Made by a program: the position numbers and the translations under genes
The notes under the pieces: generated by a model
Databases searched by the model: none
Seen by the model: only the letters and a program-made list of their open reading frames with translations
What the model was told of the DNA's origin: nothing
Part shown: positions 1-6,476 of the stretch, one piece after another
Layout of the letters: every line of letters begins with the position of its first letter
Numbering within the stretch: position 1 is the stretch's first letter
Assembly (NCBI GenBank): GCA_046052275.1
Contig: JBJOMQ010000093.1
Location: forward strand, 1 to 9,172
Length of the DNA: 9,172 nt
Direction: 5' to 3'
Source: UBA668 sp046052275
GTDB lineage: Bacteria; Actinomycetota; Acidimicrobiia; Acidimicrobiales; Ilumatobacteraceae

Positions 1-922
1 ACCGACGATCCTCGCCCACGGCTCAGAATCCGCCAAAGAGCGATACCTGCGCTCGATGTACCGCGCCGACATCGTCGGCTGCCAGCTGTTCAGCGAGCCG
101 GGCGCCGGCAGCGACCTCGCCAGCCTCCAGACGAAGGCCGTGCGCGACGGCGACGAGTGGGTCATCACCGGCCAGAAGGTCTGGACCACCGGCGCCCAGT
201 TCAGCGACCTCGGCGAGATCATCGCCCGCACCGATCCCGAACAGCCCAAGCACCGAGGGCTCACCGGCTTCATCGTCGACATGCATGCGCCTGGCGTCGA
301 GGTGCGCCCGCTGCGGCAGATGACGGGCGGTGCGAGCTTCAACGAGGTCTTCTTCAACGACGTGCGCGTCGCCGACGACCACCGCCTCGGCGACGTCAAC
401 AACGGCTGGAACGTGGCGCTCACCACCCTGATGAACGAGCGGGCCGCGATCGGAGCCGGCGGTGGTGGCGGCGGCATCAACATGTACACGCGTGTGATGG
501 CGCTCGTGCGCCACTACGGCCTCGACAGCGATCCGATCGTCCGCGATGCGCTCGCCAACCTGCTCATCCACCAGAAGGTCGCCGGGTACAACAACCAGCG
601 GGCGATGGACAAGATCAAGGCCGGCCAGATGCCCGGTCCCGAGATGAGCATCGCCAAGCTCGCCGGCACGATGAACATGCTGCGCCTCGGCGACTTCCTC
701 AGCATGGTCCTCGGGCCGAAGATCATCGCCGACTCCGGCGAGTGGGGAACCTACGCATGGAGCGCCCTCATTCTCGGCGCACCCGGTGCCCGCATCGCCG
801 GCGGATCCGACGAGGTCATGCGCAACATCGTCGGCGAGCGCGTCCTCGGCCTGCCCAAGGAGCCGGGTATCGACACCACGTCGCCGTTCAAGGATCTGAA
901 GGTCGGCACCCAGAAGTCGTGA
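1..922 (+). CDS. Acyl-CoA dehydrogenase family protein, C-terminal part (start outside window)
   Basis: Flavoprotein that would introduce a trans-2,3 double bond into an acyl-CoA thioester and pass electrons to electron-transfer flavoprotein. The frame is open from base 2 to the TGA at 920-922, giving 306 visible residues. Family members have roughly 380-400, so about 80-100 N-terminal residues lie left of the window; the ATG at 56 is internal. Visible landmarks are the FAD/substrate motif CQLFSEPGAGSD (bases 80-115), the ITGQKVWTTGA stretch of the middle beta domain, and the C-terminal helical domain with GGSDEVMRNIVGERVLGLP (from base 800), typical of actinobacterial FadE-like proteins. The MCAD-type catalytic Glu of the YEGT motif aligns with Gly in GGSD, so the base must sit elsewhere or this is one subunit of a heteromer (inference). 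A six-glycine run (458-475) precedes INMYTRV. The acyl substrate cannot be told from sequence. The gene converges on the minus-strand operon, with 19 bp between the stop codons. Confidence 0.93.
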   Translation, partial: PTILAHGSESAKERYLRSMYRADIVGCQLFSEPGAGSDLASLQTKAVRDGDEWVITGQKVWTTGAQFSDLGEIIARTDPEQPKHRGLTGFIVDMHAPGVEVRPLRQMTGGASFNEVFFNDVRVADDHRLGDVNNGWNVALTTLMNERAAIGAGGGGGGINMYTRVMALVRHYGLDSDPIVRDALANLLIHQKVAGYNNQRAMDKIKAGQMPGPEMSIAKLAGTMNMLRLGDFLSMVLGPKIIADSGEWGTYAWSALILGAPGARIAGGSDEVMRNIVGERVLGLPKEPGIDTTSPFKDLKVGTQKS

Positions 923-941
923 CGGCTAGTGCCGCCCGGCG

Positions 942-2198
942 TCAGCGGATGTCGTGCGTCGGCGCTGCCGGGGCAACCGCAGTGTGCAGTCCGTGCTCGT
1001 TGGCCCACCGAGCGACATCTCGTCCCTCGACCGCAGCAGCGAAGAGATCGGGAAAGGCGTCAGGCGTGCACGCCAGCGATACCACGCCCACCTCGGCCAG
1101 CGACGCAGCCATCGCGTGATCGAAAGCCGGAGCACCGCTGTCGCTGAGTGCCAGCAACACCACGACGGTGGCGCCGGCCCGGACGAACTCGGCCATTCGC
1201 TCGACCAGCAGCGTCGGCGACCCTCCCTCGAACAGGTCGCTGACCAGGACGACCACCGTGTCGGCCGGCGACGAGACCAGTTGGCGGCAGTAGGCCATCG
1301 CCGTCGCGATATCGGTGCCGCCACCGAGCTGCACTCCGAACACGAGGTCGACAGGATCGTGGAGCAGTGGCGTGAGATCGGCAACCGCCGTGTCGAATGC
1401 GACCACCGACGTGCGCAGTGACGACATCGACCCCAGCACGGCGGCGAACATCGAGGCGTAGACGACGCTGTCGCTCATGCTCGCCGACTGGTCGATCGCC
1501 ACGATGACCTCACGCTGCAGGCCGCGCCGGCGGCGCGTCCTTCCGACGAGGCGTTCGGGCACCACGGTGCGCTGCTCGGGCAGGTAGTGCCGGAGATTCG
1601 CCTCGATGGTGCGCAGCCAGTCGATGTCGGCGGGACGCGGCCGATGAGTGCGCTGTGCGCTGGCAAGGGCGCCGTCGACCGCATCGCGCGTGCGCGACCC
1701 AAAGCGCCGTTCGAGCTGTTCGACGATGGATCGCACGATGGCGCGTGCCGTGGCCCGGGTCTCGTCGGGCAGCAACTGGTTGAGCTCGACGAGCAGCGAG
1801 GCAAGGTGGATGTCGGGCTCGAGTGCGCTGAGCAGCTCCGGTTCGAGGATGAGCTGCTGCAGGTCGAGACGCTCAATGGCGTCGCGCTGCATCACCTGCA
1901 CGACGCTGGTCGGGAAGTATCGCCGGATGTCACCCAGCCAGCGAGCCACCGACGGCGCCGACGAGCCGAGGCCTCCTGCCCGTTCGCGCCCGCGTCGCGG
2001 TGCAGCGTCGTAGACGGCGGCCATCGCCGCATCCATGCGGGCATCGGCACCGGCGAGCGCCACCGCCGTGAATCCGGCAGCGATCGACTCGCCCTCGCCG
2101 CTGTCACCGGCTGCGCCCAGCACGAGGCGCCACCGGCGGCGGCGTTCACCGTCGCTGACGCGGCCAGCACCTGGCTCGGTATCGGCGTGCACTGTCAT
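942..2198 (-). CDS. VWA domain protein, CoxE/YehP-like, last gene of the operon
   Basis: A 418-residue probable cytoplasmic protein; no signal peptide or membrane segment is seen. The N-terminal ~220 residues are charged and helical and carry RRYFP and a Leu/Glu-rich stretch (IERLDLQQLILEPELL, 108-123), as in CoxE-like VWA proteins. The VWA domain follows at about 229-400. Its metal-ion-dependent adhesion site is complete: DQSAS at 236-240 (DxSxS), Thr295 in GGGTD and Asp321 in VSDLFEGG, so Mg2+-dependent ligand binding is expected. ATG at 2198 is chosen because it overlaps the DUF5682 stop as ATGA and has GGGAG (2206-2210) seven bases upstream; the frame stays open further upstream but there overlies the DUF5682 gene. 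It corresponds to E. coli YehP, about 380 residues from memory. Its partner is expected to be the MoxR ATPase two genes upstream, as ViaA is to RavA. The client is unknown. Confidence 0.9.
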   Translation of the reverse strand: MTVHADTEPGAGRVSDGERRRRWRLVLGAAGDSGEGESIAAGFTAVALAGADARMDAAMAAVYDAAPRRGRERAGGLGSSAPSVARWLGDIRRYFPTSVVQVMQRDAIERLDLQQLILEPELLSALEPDIHLASLLVELNQLLPDETRATARAIVRSIVEQLERRFGSRTRDAVDGALASAQRTHRPRPADIDWLRTIEANLRHYLPEQRTVVPERLVGRTRRRRGLQREVIVAIDQSASMSDSVVYASMFAAVLGSMSSLRTSVVAFDTAVADLTPLLHDPVDLVFGVQLGGGTDIATAMAYCRQLVSSPADTVVVLVSDLFEGGSPTLLVERMAEFVRAGATVVVLLALSDSGAPAFDHAMAASLAEVGVVSLACTPDAFPDLFAAAVEGRDVARWANEHGLHTAVAPAAPTHDIR

Positions 2199-4492
2199 GC
2201 CGGCACTCCCATCAGCTGTCGAAGTGTCGCCAGCGCTGCCGCTGCTCGATCTGCGTCGATGCGATCGTCGAGCGGGCCGAACGGCGAGGCAGGCCGGTGA
2301 TCGCCGCTGTCGAGGAGCACACCGAGCTGGCGGCGCTCGGCGGCTGCGAACGCTCCGAACGTGCGGCGCAGAAGGGGCACCGTGGCATCGAAGACATCGC
2401 GCGGCATGGTCGACACCCACGTATCGAGCGCGTCGAGCAGCGGGCGATCGTGTAGCAGCAGGCCCGCCGAGCCGGCCATCAGCCCCTCGACGAATGCGGC
2501 GGCGGTCGCAGGATCGGTACCCGTCGAGAGCGCCCTCGAGAGACGGGCACTCACCTGGGCGTGCTGCCACACGCCACCATCGTGCAGCAGCCGCGTGGCA
2601 CGGCCCTGCACCAGCCCATGCACATCGGGCCGCTCGGCCACGATGGCCAGTACCGCAGGCCACTCGCCGCGCCGCGACGGGTGGTCGAGCAGGGCAAGCG
2701 CCGACTGCGCCTCGGCGAGGTGATCGGTCATCGATGCAGCCTCGGTGTCGTCGAGCGACCGGCAGGCGACGACGAGTCCGGCGATCACCCGCACCACGAT
2801 GCCGTCGACCACCTTCCGCAGGGCAGCGGCGTCGGTGCTGCGCACATCGCCGTAGCGGAGAGCACGCGCGAGCGGCCCGAGCGCCGCGACGAGGTCGGTG
2901 ACACCGGGGTCGCGCGCTGCGCAATGCTCGACCAGTTCGACGACAGGCTCGACGACCTCGGGAAGGTCGGCGAGCAGCGCCTCGTCGAGCACCGCCACGA
3001 GCGACGACAGCGACGACGAGGCCGACGCACGGTCGAGCAGGATGCTGGCGGCAGCAGACTCGACGGTGAGGCCGTGCGGCGACACCTCGACGATGCGCAC
3101 CGACAGTTCGGGCTCCCAGCACAGGTCCCAGGTCTCGCGGAAGGTGCCGGTGCTCGCACGGCTCTCGGTGAGCGATCCCCACTCGACGCGCATCGCCCGC
3201 AGGCGATGGAGCAGCACCGACCGCGAGCGGCCGCCGGGTGTACGCAGGTCGAGCTCGAGTTCGCGCTGCTCGGCGGTGGGCTGCAGGCGGAGTGCTCGCT
3301 GCTGGGCGGCGAGGTCGGCGGCGAGCGGCACCTGCGGGGCGTCGTCGGGCACTGCGCCGATGGCGTCGCCGACGACGAGATCGCGGTCGACGAGGGCGAG
3401 TCCGCCGCTGCCCGCCATCACTGCCTCGGCGGCATCGCGTACCTCGGCAAGGCCGGCCCGGGGCCTCCCCCGCAGCGCTGCGAGCGCATCCGCCGCGCGC
3501 GCTGCACCGATGAGGTGATCGGGCGATGCCGACATGCCACGCGCCCGCAGCAGTCGCCCGGCGTCGACGAACCAGCGCACCACGCCGTCGTCGCCCGGAT
3601 GCCGGAAGACGTGCGCATACCAGCCGGGGCTGCGCACACCTGCGCCGTATCCGGTGGCGGCGGCGAGACGCCGATGGGTCCAGGGCACCCACGACACGCC
3701 GACCTTGATGCCGGAGCGACCGACGGGGTGCGACGATGACCAGTTCCTCAGCACGGCGGTGTCGGCGCCGACCGTCGGCCATGGCTCGACGAGTGCCGGC
3801 ACATGCCACGCCCCGCACACGACGGCGATGCAATGGGCGCCGCTCGAGCGCACGCGGCGCAGGGAGCGGCGCATATGCGCCTCGCGGGCCAGTGTGAGCG
3901 CGTCACCCTCCCAGGATCCGTCGGCCTCGCGGGAGCGCACCTCGGCCATCGCCGCAGCAACGGTGTCGAACACCGTGGGGCCGTCGCCGCGGTGTTCGAC
4001 CACGTCCTCCCACCACTGCTCGGTGTCATCGTGCCCGGCGGCAGCGGCGAGCGCACCGAGCGGATCGAGGTGCGCGTCGATGATGCGGCGCAGGCGTGGC
4101 TCGGTGCCGTCGTCGCCGAGGGACGCGCTCGCGTCGTCGTCGGCTGCCCGGCCGAGGACCTGTGAGAGCGGCAGGTCGATGGCATGCACTGGCACGCTTC
4201 GCTCGGATGCCCACCTGAGCGCCTGCCACTCGGGACTGAACTCGGCCATCGGCATGAATGCCGCTGCGATCCGCGCGCTGTCGCCACCGCGTTGTGGCAG
4301 TGCATGGCCGAGCAGCGCCACCGGCGGCACCAGCCCAGGCGACCCGACCCACCCGAGCAGCGCCTCGCAGTCGGCTGGCAGCTCGATCAGCACGGCGTCG
4401 GGGCACAGCGCATCGAGCGCCCGCGCCACCGACCGCGCCGAGCCGGGTCCGTGGTGCCGGATGCCGAGGAGGTGCACGCCCGACGCGCTCAC
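2195..4492 (-). CDS. DUF5682 (YehM-like) protein with TIKI/TraB-like GxxH motifs
   Basis: A 765-residue protein of the uncharacterised DUF5682 family, matching E. coli YehM (about 760 residues from memory). The N-terminus reads GIRHHGPGSARS (10-21), then PDAVLIELPAD (31-41). Later come RExxM (203-207) and CGAWHVPAL (226-234), then a section with WFVDAGRLLRARGM and ALAALRGRPRAGL (to about 350), then a long Leu/Ala/Val-rich helical C-terminal half. The GxxH pair (G10-H13, G227-H230) with E37 and R203 between them resembles TIKI/TraB, EreA and ChaN proteins, so a metal-dependent hydrolase-like N-terminal domain is inferred; no activity is known for the family. The GTG start overlaps the ATPase stop as GTGA. 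It has no good Shine-Dalgarno (only a distant GAGG), so translational coupling is likely. No signal peptide or membrane segment is evident. Family assignment is firm; the enzymatic role is speculative. Confidence 0.9.
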   Translation of the reverse strand: MSASGVHLLGIRHHGPGSARSVARALDALCPDAVLIELPADCEALLGWVGSPGLVPPVALLGHALPQRGGDSARIAAAFMPMAEFSPEWQALRWASERSVPVHAIDLPLSQVLGRAADDDASASLGDDGTEPRLRRIIDAHLDPLGALAAAAGHDDTEQWWEDVVEHRGDGPTVFDTVAAAMAEVRSREADGSWEGDALTLAREAHMRRSLRRVRSSGAHCIAVVCGAWHVPALVEPWPTVGADTAVLRNWSSSHPVGRSGIKVGVSWVPWTHRRLAAATGYGAGVRSPGWYAHVFRHPGDDGVVRWFVDAGRLLRARGMSASPDHLIGAARAADALAALRGRPRAGLAEVRDAAEAVMAGSGGLALVDRDLVVGDAIGAVPDDAPQVPLAADLAAQQRALRLQPTAEQRELELDLRTPGGRSRSVLLHRLRAMRVEWGSLTESRASTGTFRETWDLCWEPELSVRIVEVSPHGLTVESAAASILLDRASASSSLSSLVAVLDEALLADLPEVVEPVVELVEHCAARDPGVTDLVAALGPLARALRYGDVRSTDAAALRKVVDGIVVRVIAGLVVACRSLDDTEAASMTDHLAEAQSALALLDHPSRRGEWPAVLAIVAERPDVHGLVQGRATRLLHDGGVWQHAQVSARLSRALSTGTDPATAAAFVEGLMAGSAGLLLHDRPLLDALDTWVSTMPRDVFDATVPLLRRTFGAFAAAERRQLGVLLDSGDHRPASPFGPLDDRIDADRAAAALATLRQLMGVPA
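2206..2210 (-). promoter_or_regulatory. Ribosome binding site of the VWA gene
   Basis: GGGAG on the minus strand lies seven bases before the ATG at 2198, within the last codons of the DUF5682 gene (encoding MGVPA-stop). Good spacing supports this ATG as the VWA start and indicates efficient initiation independent of, or in addition to, coupling. Confidence 0.65.
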
Positions 4493-5574
4493 AGGTCGCA
4501 GCAGGCCTCGTACAGATCGGCCCAGTCGCTGCGCTCGCGCATCACGCCGTCGACGTACTCGCGCCAGGCGACCGTGTCGTGCACCGGGTCCTTCACGACC
4601 GATCCGGCGATGCCCGCAGCGAGGTCGGCAGCTACCAGCTGGCCAGAGCCGAAGTGGGCCGCGAGTGCGACACCATTCACCACCACCGAGATCGCCTCTG
4701 CTGTCGAGAGCGAGCCTGACGGCACCTTGAGGCTGATCCTGCCGTCGGCGGTGGCGCCGCTGCGCAGCTCGCGGAAGACCGTGACGACGCGGCGGATCTC
4801 CTCGTCGGCCGCCGGCACGTGCGGCAACTGGAGCGCAGTACCGAGCTCGACCACGCGGCGTCGAACGATGGCAACCTCTTCCTCGAGGTCCGCCGGCAGG
4901 GGAAGCACCACGGTGTTGAATCGTCGGCGAAGTGCGGCAGACAGCTCGTGCACACCTCGATCCCGGTCGTTGGCGGTGGCGATGAGGTTGAAGCCCGGCA
5001 CTGCCTGTACCTCGCTGCCGAGCTCGGGTACCGGCAGCGTCTTCTCGCTCAACACCGTGACGAGCGCATCCTGCACGTCGCCGGACAGGCGGGTGAGTTC
5101 CTCGACGCGCACGATTGCACCGCGCTCCATGGCGGTGAACACCGGGCTCGGCACCAGTGCTGCCGGACTCGGCCCCTCAGCCAGGAGCCGCGCGTAGTTC
5201 CAGCCATAGCGCAACAGCTCTTCTCCAGCACCTGCAGTTCCCTGGACCAGCAGCGTCGAGTCGCCGCTGATCGCAGCGGCGAGGTGCTCGCTCACCCACG
5301 TCTTCGCCGTGCCGGGAACGCCGAGCAGGAGGAGCGCCCTGTCGGTGGCGAGCGTCGCAACAGCCACCTCGATGAGTCGGCGCTGCCCGACGTACTTGGG
5401 TGTGATGACTGCACCGTCGTCGAGCGTGCCGCCCATCAGGTACGACACGACCGCCCAGGGCGACAGATTCCAGTTCGGCGGCCTGGGCCGGTCGTCTGCG
5501 GCCGACAGCGCCGCCAGTTCGTGGGCGAACTGCTGCTCGGCGTGCGGTCGCAGGACATCTCGTGCGTCGGTCAT
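4489..5574 (-). CDS. MoxR-type AAA+ ATPase, YehL subfamily
   Basis: A 361-residue AAA+ ATPase, the motor of the cluster, expected to form a hexamer and use ATP hydrolysis to remodel a client together with the VWA protein. An N-terminal extension of about 60 residues (PPNWNLSPWAV, YLMGG) precedes the core. Walker A is GVPGTAKT at 85-92. Walker B is unusual: IVRVEEL at 154-160 has Glu158-Glu159 where most AAA+ proteins have Asp-Glu. Sensor 1 is IATAN (Asn202), and an arginine-finger candidate lies in LRRRFN (215-220). The sensor-2 position reads STAEAIS (290-296) without the usual Arg. LLRYGWNYARLLAEGPS (120-136) and LSEKTLP are strongly family-like. These features match E. coli YehL (about 360 residues from memory) better than MoxR proper or RavA. 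ATG at 5574 is chosen for the ATGA overlap with the DUF5691 stop and the GGGAGG ribosome site four bases upstream. Confidence 0.93.
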   Translation of the reverse strand: MTDARDVLRPHAEQQFAHELAALSAADDRPRPPNWNLSPWAVVSYLMGGTLDDGAVITPKYVGQRRLIEVAVATLATDRALLLLGVPGTAKTWVSEHLAAAISGDSTLLVQGTAGAGEELLRYGWNYARLLAEGPSPAALVPSPVFTAMERGAIVRVEELTRLSGDVQDALVTVLSEKTLPVPELGSEVQAVPGFNLIATANDRDRGVHELSAALRRRFNTVVLPLPADLEEEVAIVRRRVVELGTALQLPHVPAADEEIRRVVTVFRELRSGATADGRISLKVPSGSLSTAEAISVVVNGVALAAHFGSGQLVAADLAAGIAGSVVKDPVHDTVAWREYVDGVMRERSDWADLYEACCDL

Positions 5575-6476
5575 GGTTCCTCCCGTGGGACTCGAGGCAT
5601 GGTGGCTGGCGCATCGCCGACCCGGCGGTCGCCGAGATCGGCGAGCAGCTGGCGGCGGAGGCCGACAAGACTTCGCAGCGGCGAGGCGACAGCGCTCGCT
5701 GCCGGATGTGCCGTGGGGCTGCGCAGCACCTCGCGCAGCGCGTCGTCGATGAGCGGCAGTACACCGGGATGGATTCGCGCCATCACGTTGACGAGCACCG
5801 GGACGTGGCCCGCGGAGAAGTGGCCGGAATGGAGCGGCCCGATGACCAGCGAGCCGACGAGCTCTCCGAGTGCGCCGCCGGAGGGTGCCAGCGGCTCGTC
5901 GGGTCCGACTGCCAGCAGGGCGACGAGGTCGGGAGTGACGCTGAGTTCCGGCAGCACGCCGAGGGACTCGGGCGGCACGGGGCGGCGCGAGGTGGGCCCG
6001 AGCCGCGCCGACCAGCCGATGAGCCACTCGGCGAGCGGACCCGCAGCGACGCGCACGAGGGCATGCCGGGATGGATTGCCCCGATGGCGTGCGAGCAGCG
6101 GCACGACGAGTTCTGGCGAGAGACGGCGCCCCGTCGTGACGACAGCGCTCAGCCACTCGTCCTCGAGCACCGGCCACCACGCAACCATCCGCTGCCACAG
6201 GTGGGTGGCCGACGGCGACGTGACCGGTCGGTCGTCGCTTGGCGGTGGCGACAGTCGGCCGTCATCAGGCAGTGCCGATGATGCGAGGCCGCCCCGCCGG
6301 GCCACGGTGACCGCGGCGGCCTGCTGCAGCACGCGGCCCGGCGCATCGCGCTGGATGTCGTCGGCAGCAAGGTCGGCGAAGAGGCCGGGCGGTGCCGGCG
6401 GCGGCTCACGGCGGTCGGTGCCGAGAAGGGCCGTCGAGACGAGTGCCCGCCAGTGATCGTCGAGCGTGCTCGTCAC
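5571..6476 (-). CDS. DUF5691 family protein
   Basis: A 301-residue protein of unknown function, assigned to DUF5691 from its N-terminal signature WRALVSTALLGTDRR (9-23) and its position between the SWIM and ATPase genes, where this family is usually found. The rest is Leu/Ala/Pro-rich and probably helical, with repeating short helices (for example LWQRMVAWWPVLEDEW and HGLVRV-like segments) that could form a HEAT-like scaffold; this is inference. No catalytic motif, signal peptide or membrane helix is visible. As I remember the family, many members are longer (around 450-530 residues), so this may be a compact form, but both ends are fixed by overlaps and no frameshift is apparent. GTG at 6476 overlaps the SWIM stop as GTGA, with AGGA (6487-6490) ten bases upstream. 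E. coli yehLMPQ has no obvious counterpart that I recall. Confidence 0.75.
   Translation of the reverse strand: MTSTLDDHWRALVSTALLGTDRREPPPAPPGLFADLAADDIQRDAPGRVLQQAAAVTVARRGGLASSALPDDGRLSPPPSDDRPVTSPSATHLWQRMVAWWPVLEDEWLSAVVTTGRRLSPELVVPLLARHRGNPSRHALVRVAAGPLAEWLIGWSARLGPTSRRPVPPESLGVLPELSVTPDLVALLAVGPDEPLAPSGGALGELVGSLVIGPLHSGHFSAGHVPVLVNVMARIHPGVLPLIDDALREVLRSPTAHPAASAVASPLRSLVGLRRQLLADLGDRRVGDAPATMPRVPREEP
5579..5584 (-). promoter_or_regulatory. Strong ribosome binding site of the AAA+ ATPase gene
   Basis: GGGAGG on the minus strand (extended GGGAGGAA) lies four bases before the ATG at 5574, inside the 3' end of the DUF5691 gene. It decides the start of the ATPase gene and is the best Shine-Dalgarno in the operon, so the ATPase may be made in excess over its neighbours. 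Confidence 0.7.

Noticed and set aside
458..475. GGC/GGT repeat as a microsatellite or phase-variable tract
   Set aside because: It is only six glycine codons with mixed third bases, in frame inside a conserved enzyme; slippage by one codon would not switch the gene off.
923..934. CGGC-TAGT-GCCG hairpin as an intrinsic terminator
   Set aside because: A 4-bp stem without a T-run is too weak to call; it could easily occur by chance in DNA of this composition.
157..1119. 320-residue plus-strand frame overlapping the acyl-CoA dehydrogenase
   Set aside because: It is an out-of-phase Arg/His-rich shadow of the dehydrogenase that runs through the convergent gap into the VWA gene's antisense strand.
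2199..3833. Upstream extension of the VWA reading frame, giving a 963-residue minus-strand frame
   Set aside because: The extension is extremely Arg/Ala-rich and lies opposite-phase over the well-recognised DUF5682 gene; open alternative frames of this kind are common in high-GC DNA. ATG at 2198 has a ribosome site and an ATGA overlap.
2561..4730. Long plus-strand open frames (2561-3739, 3534-4730) opposite DUF5682
   Set aside because: They are antisense to a clear family protein, Arg/Ser/Ala-rich, lack recognisable domains and reflect GC-biased third positions.
5575..6198. Upstream extension of the ATPase reading frame
   Set aside because: It overlaps the DUF5691 gene in another frame and has Arg/Pro-rich composition; family length and the GGGAGG site support the start at 5574.
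4819..6456. 545-residue plus-strand open frame opposite the ATPase and DUF5691 genes
   Set aside because: It is the antisense shadow of two recognised genes, with low-complexity Ser/Arg composition and no motif.
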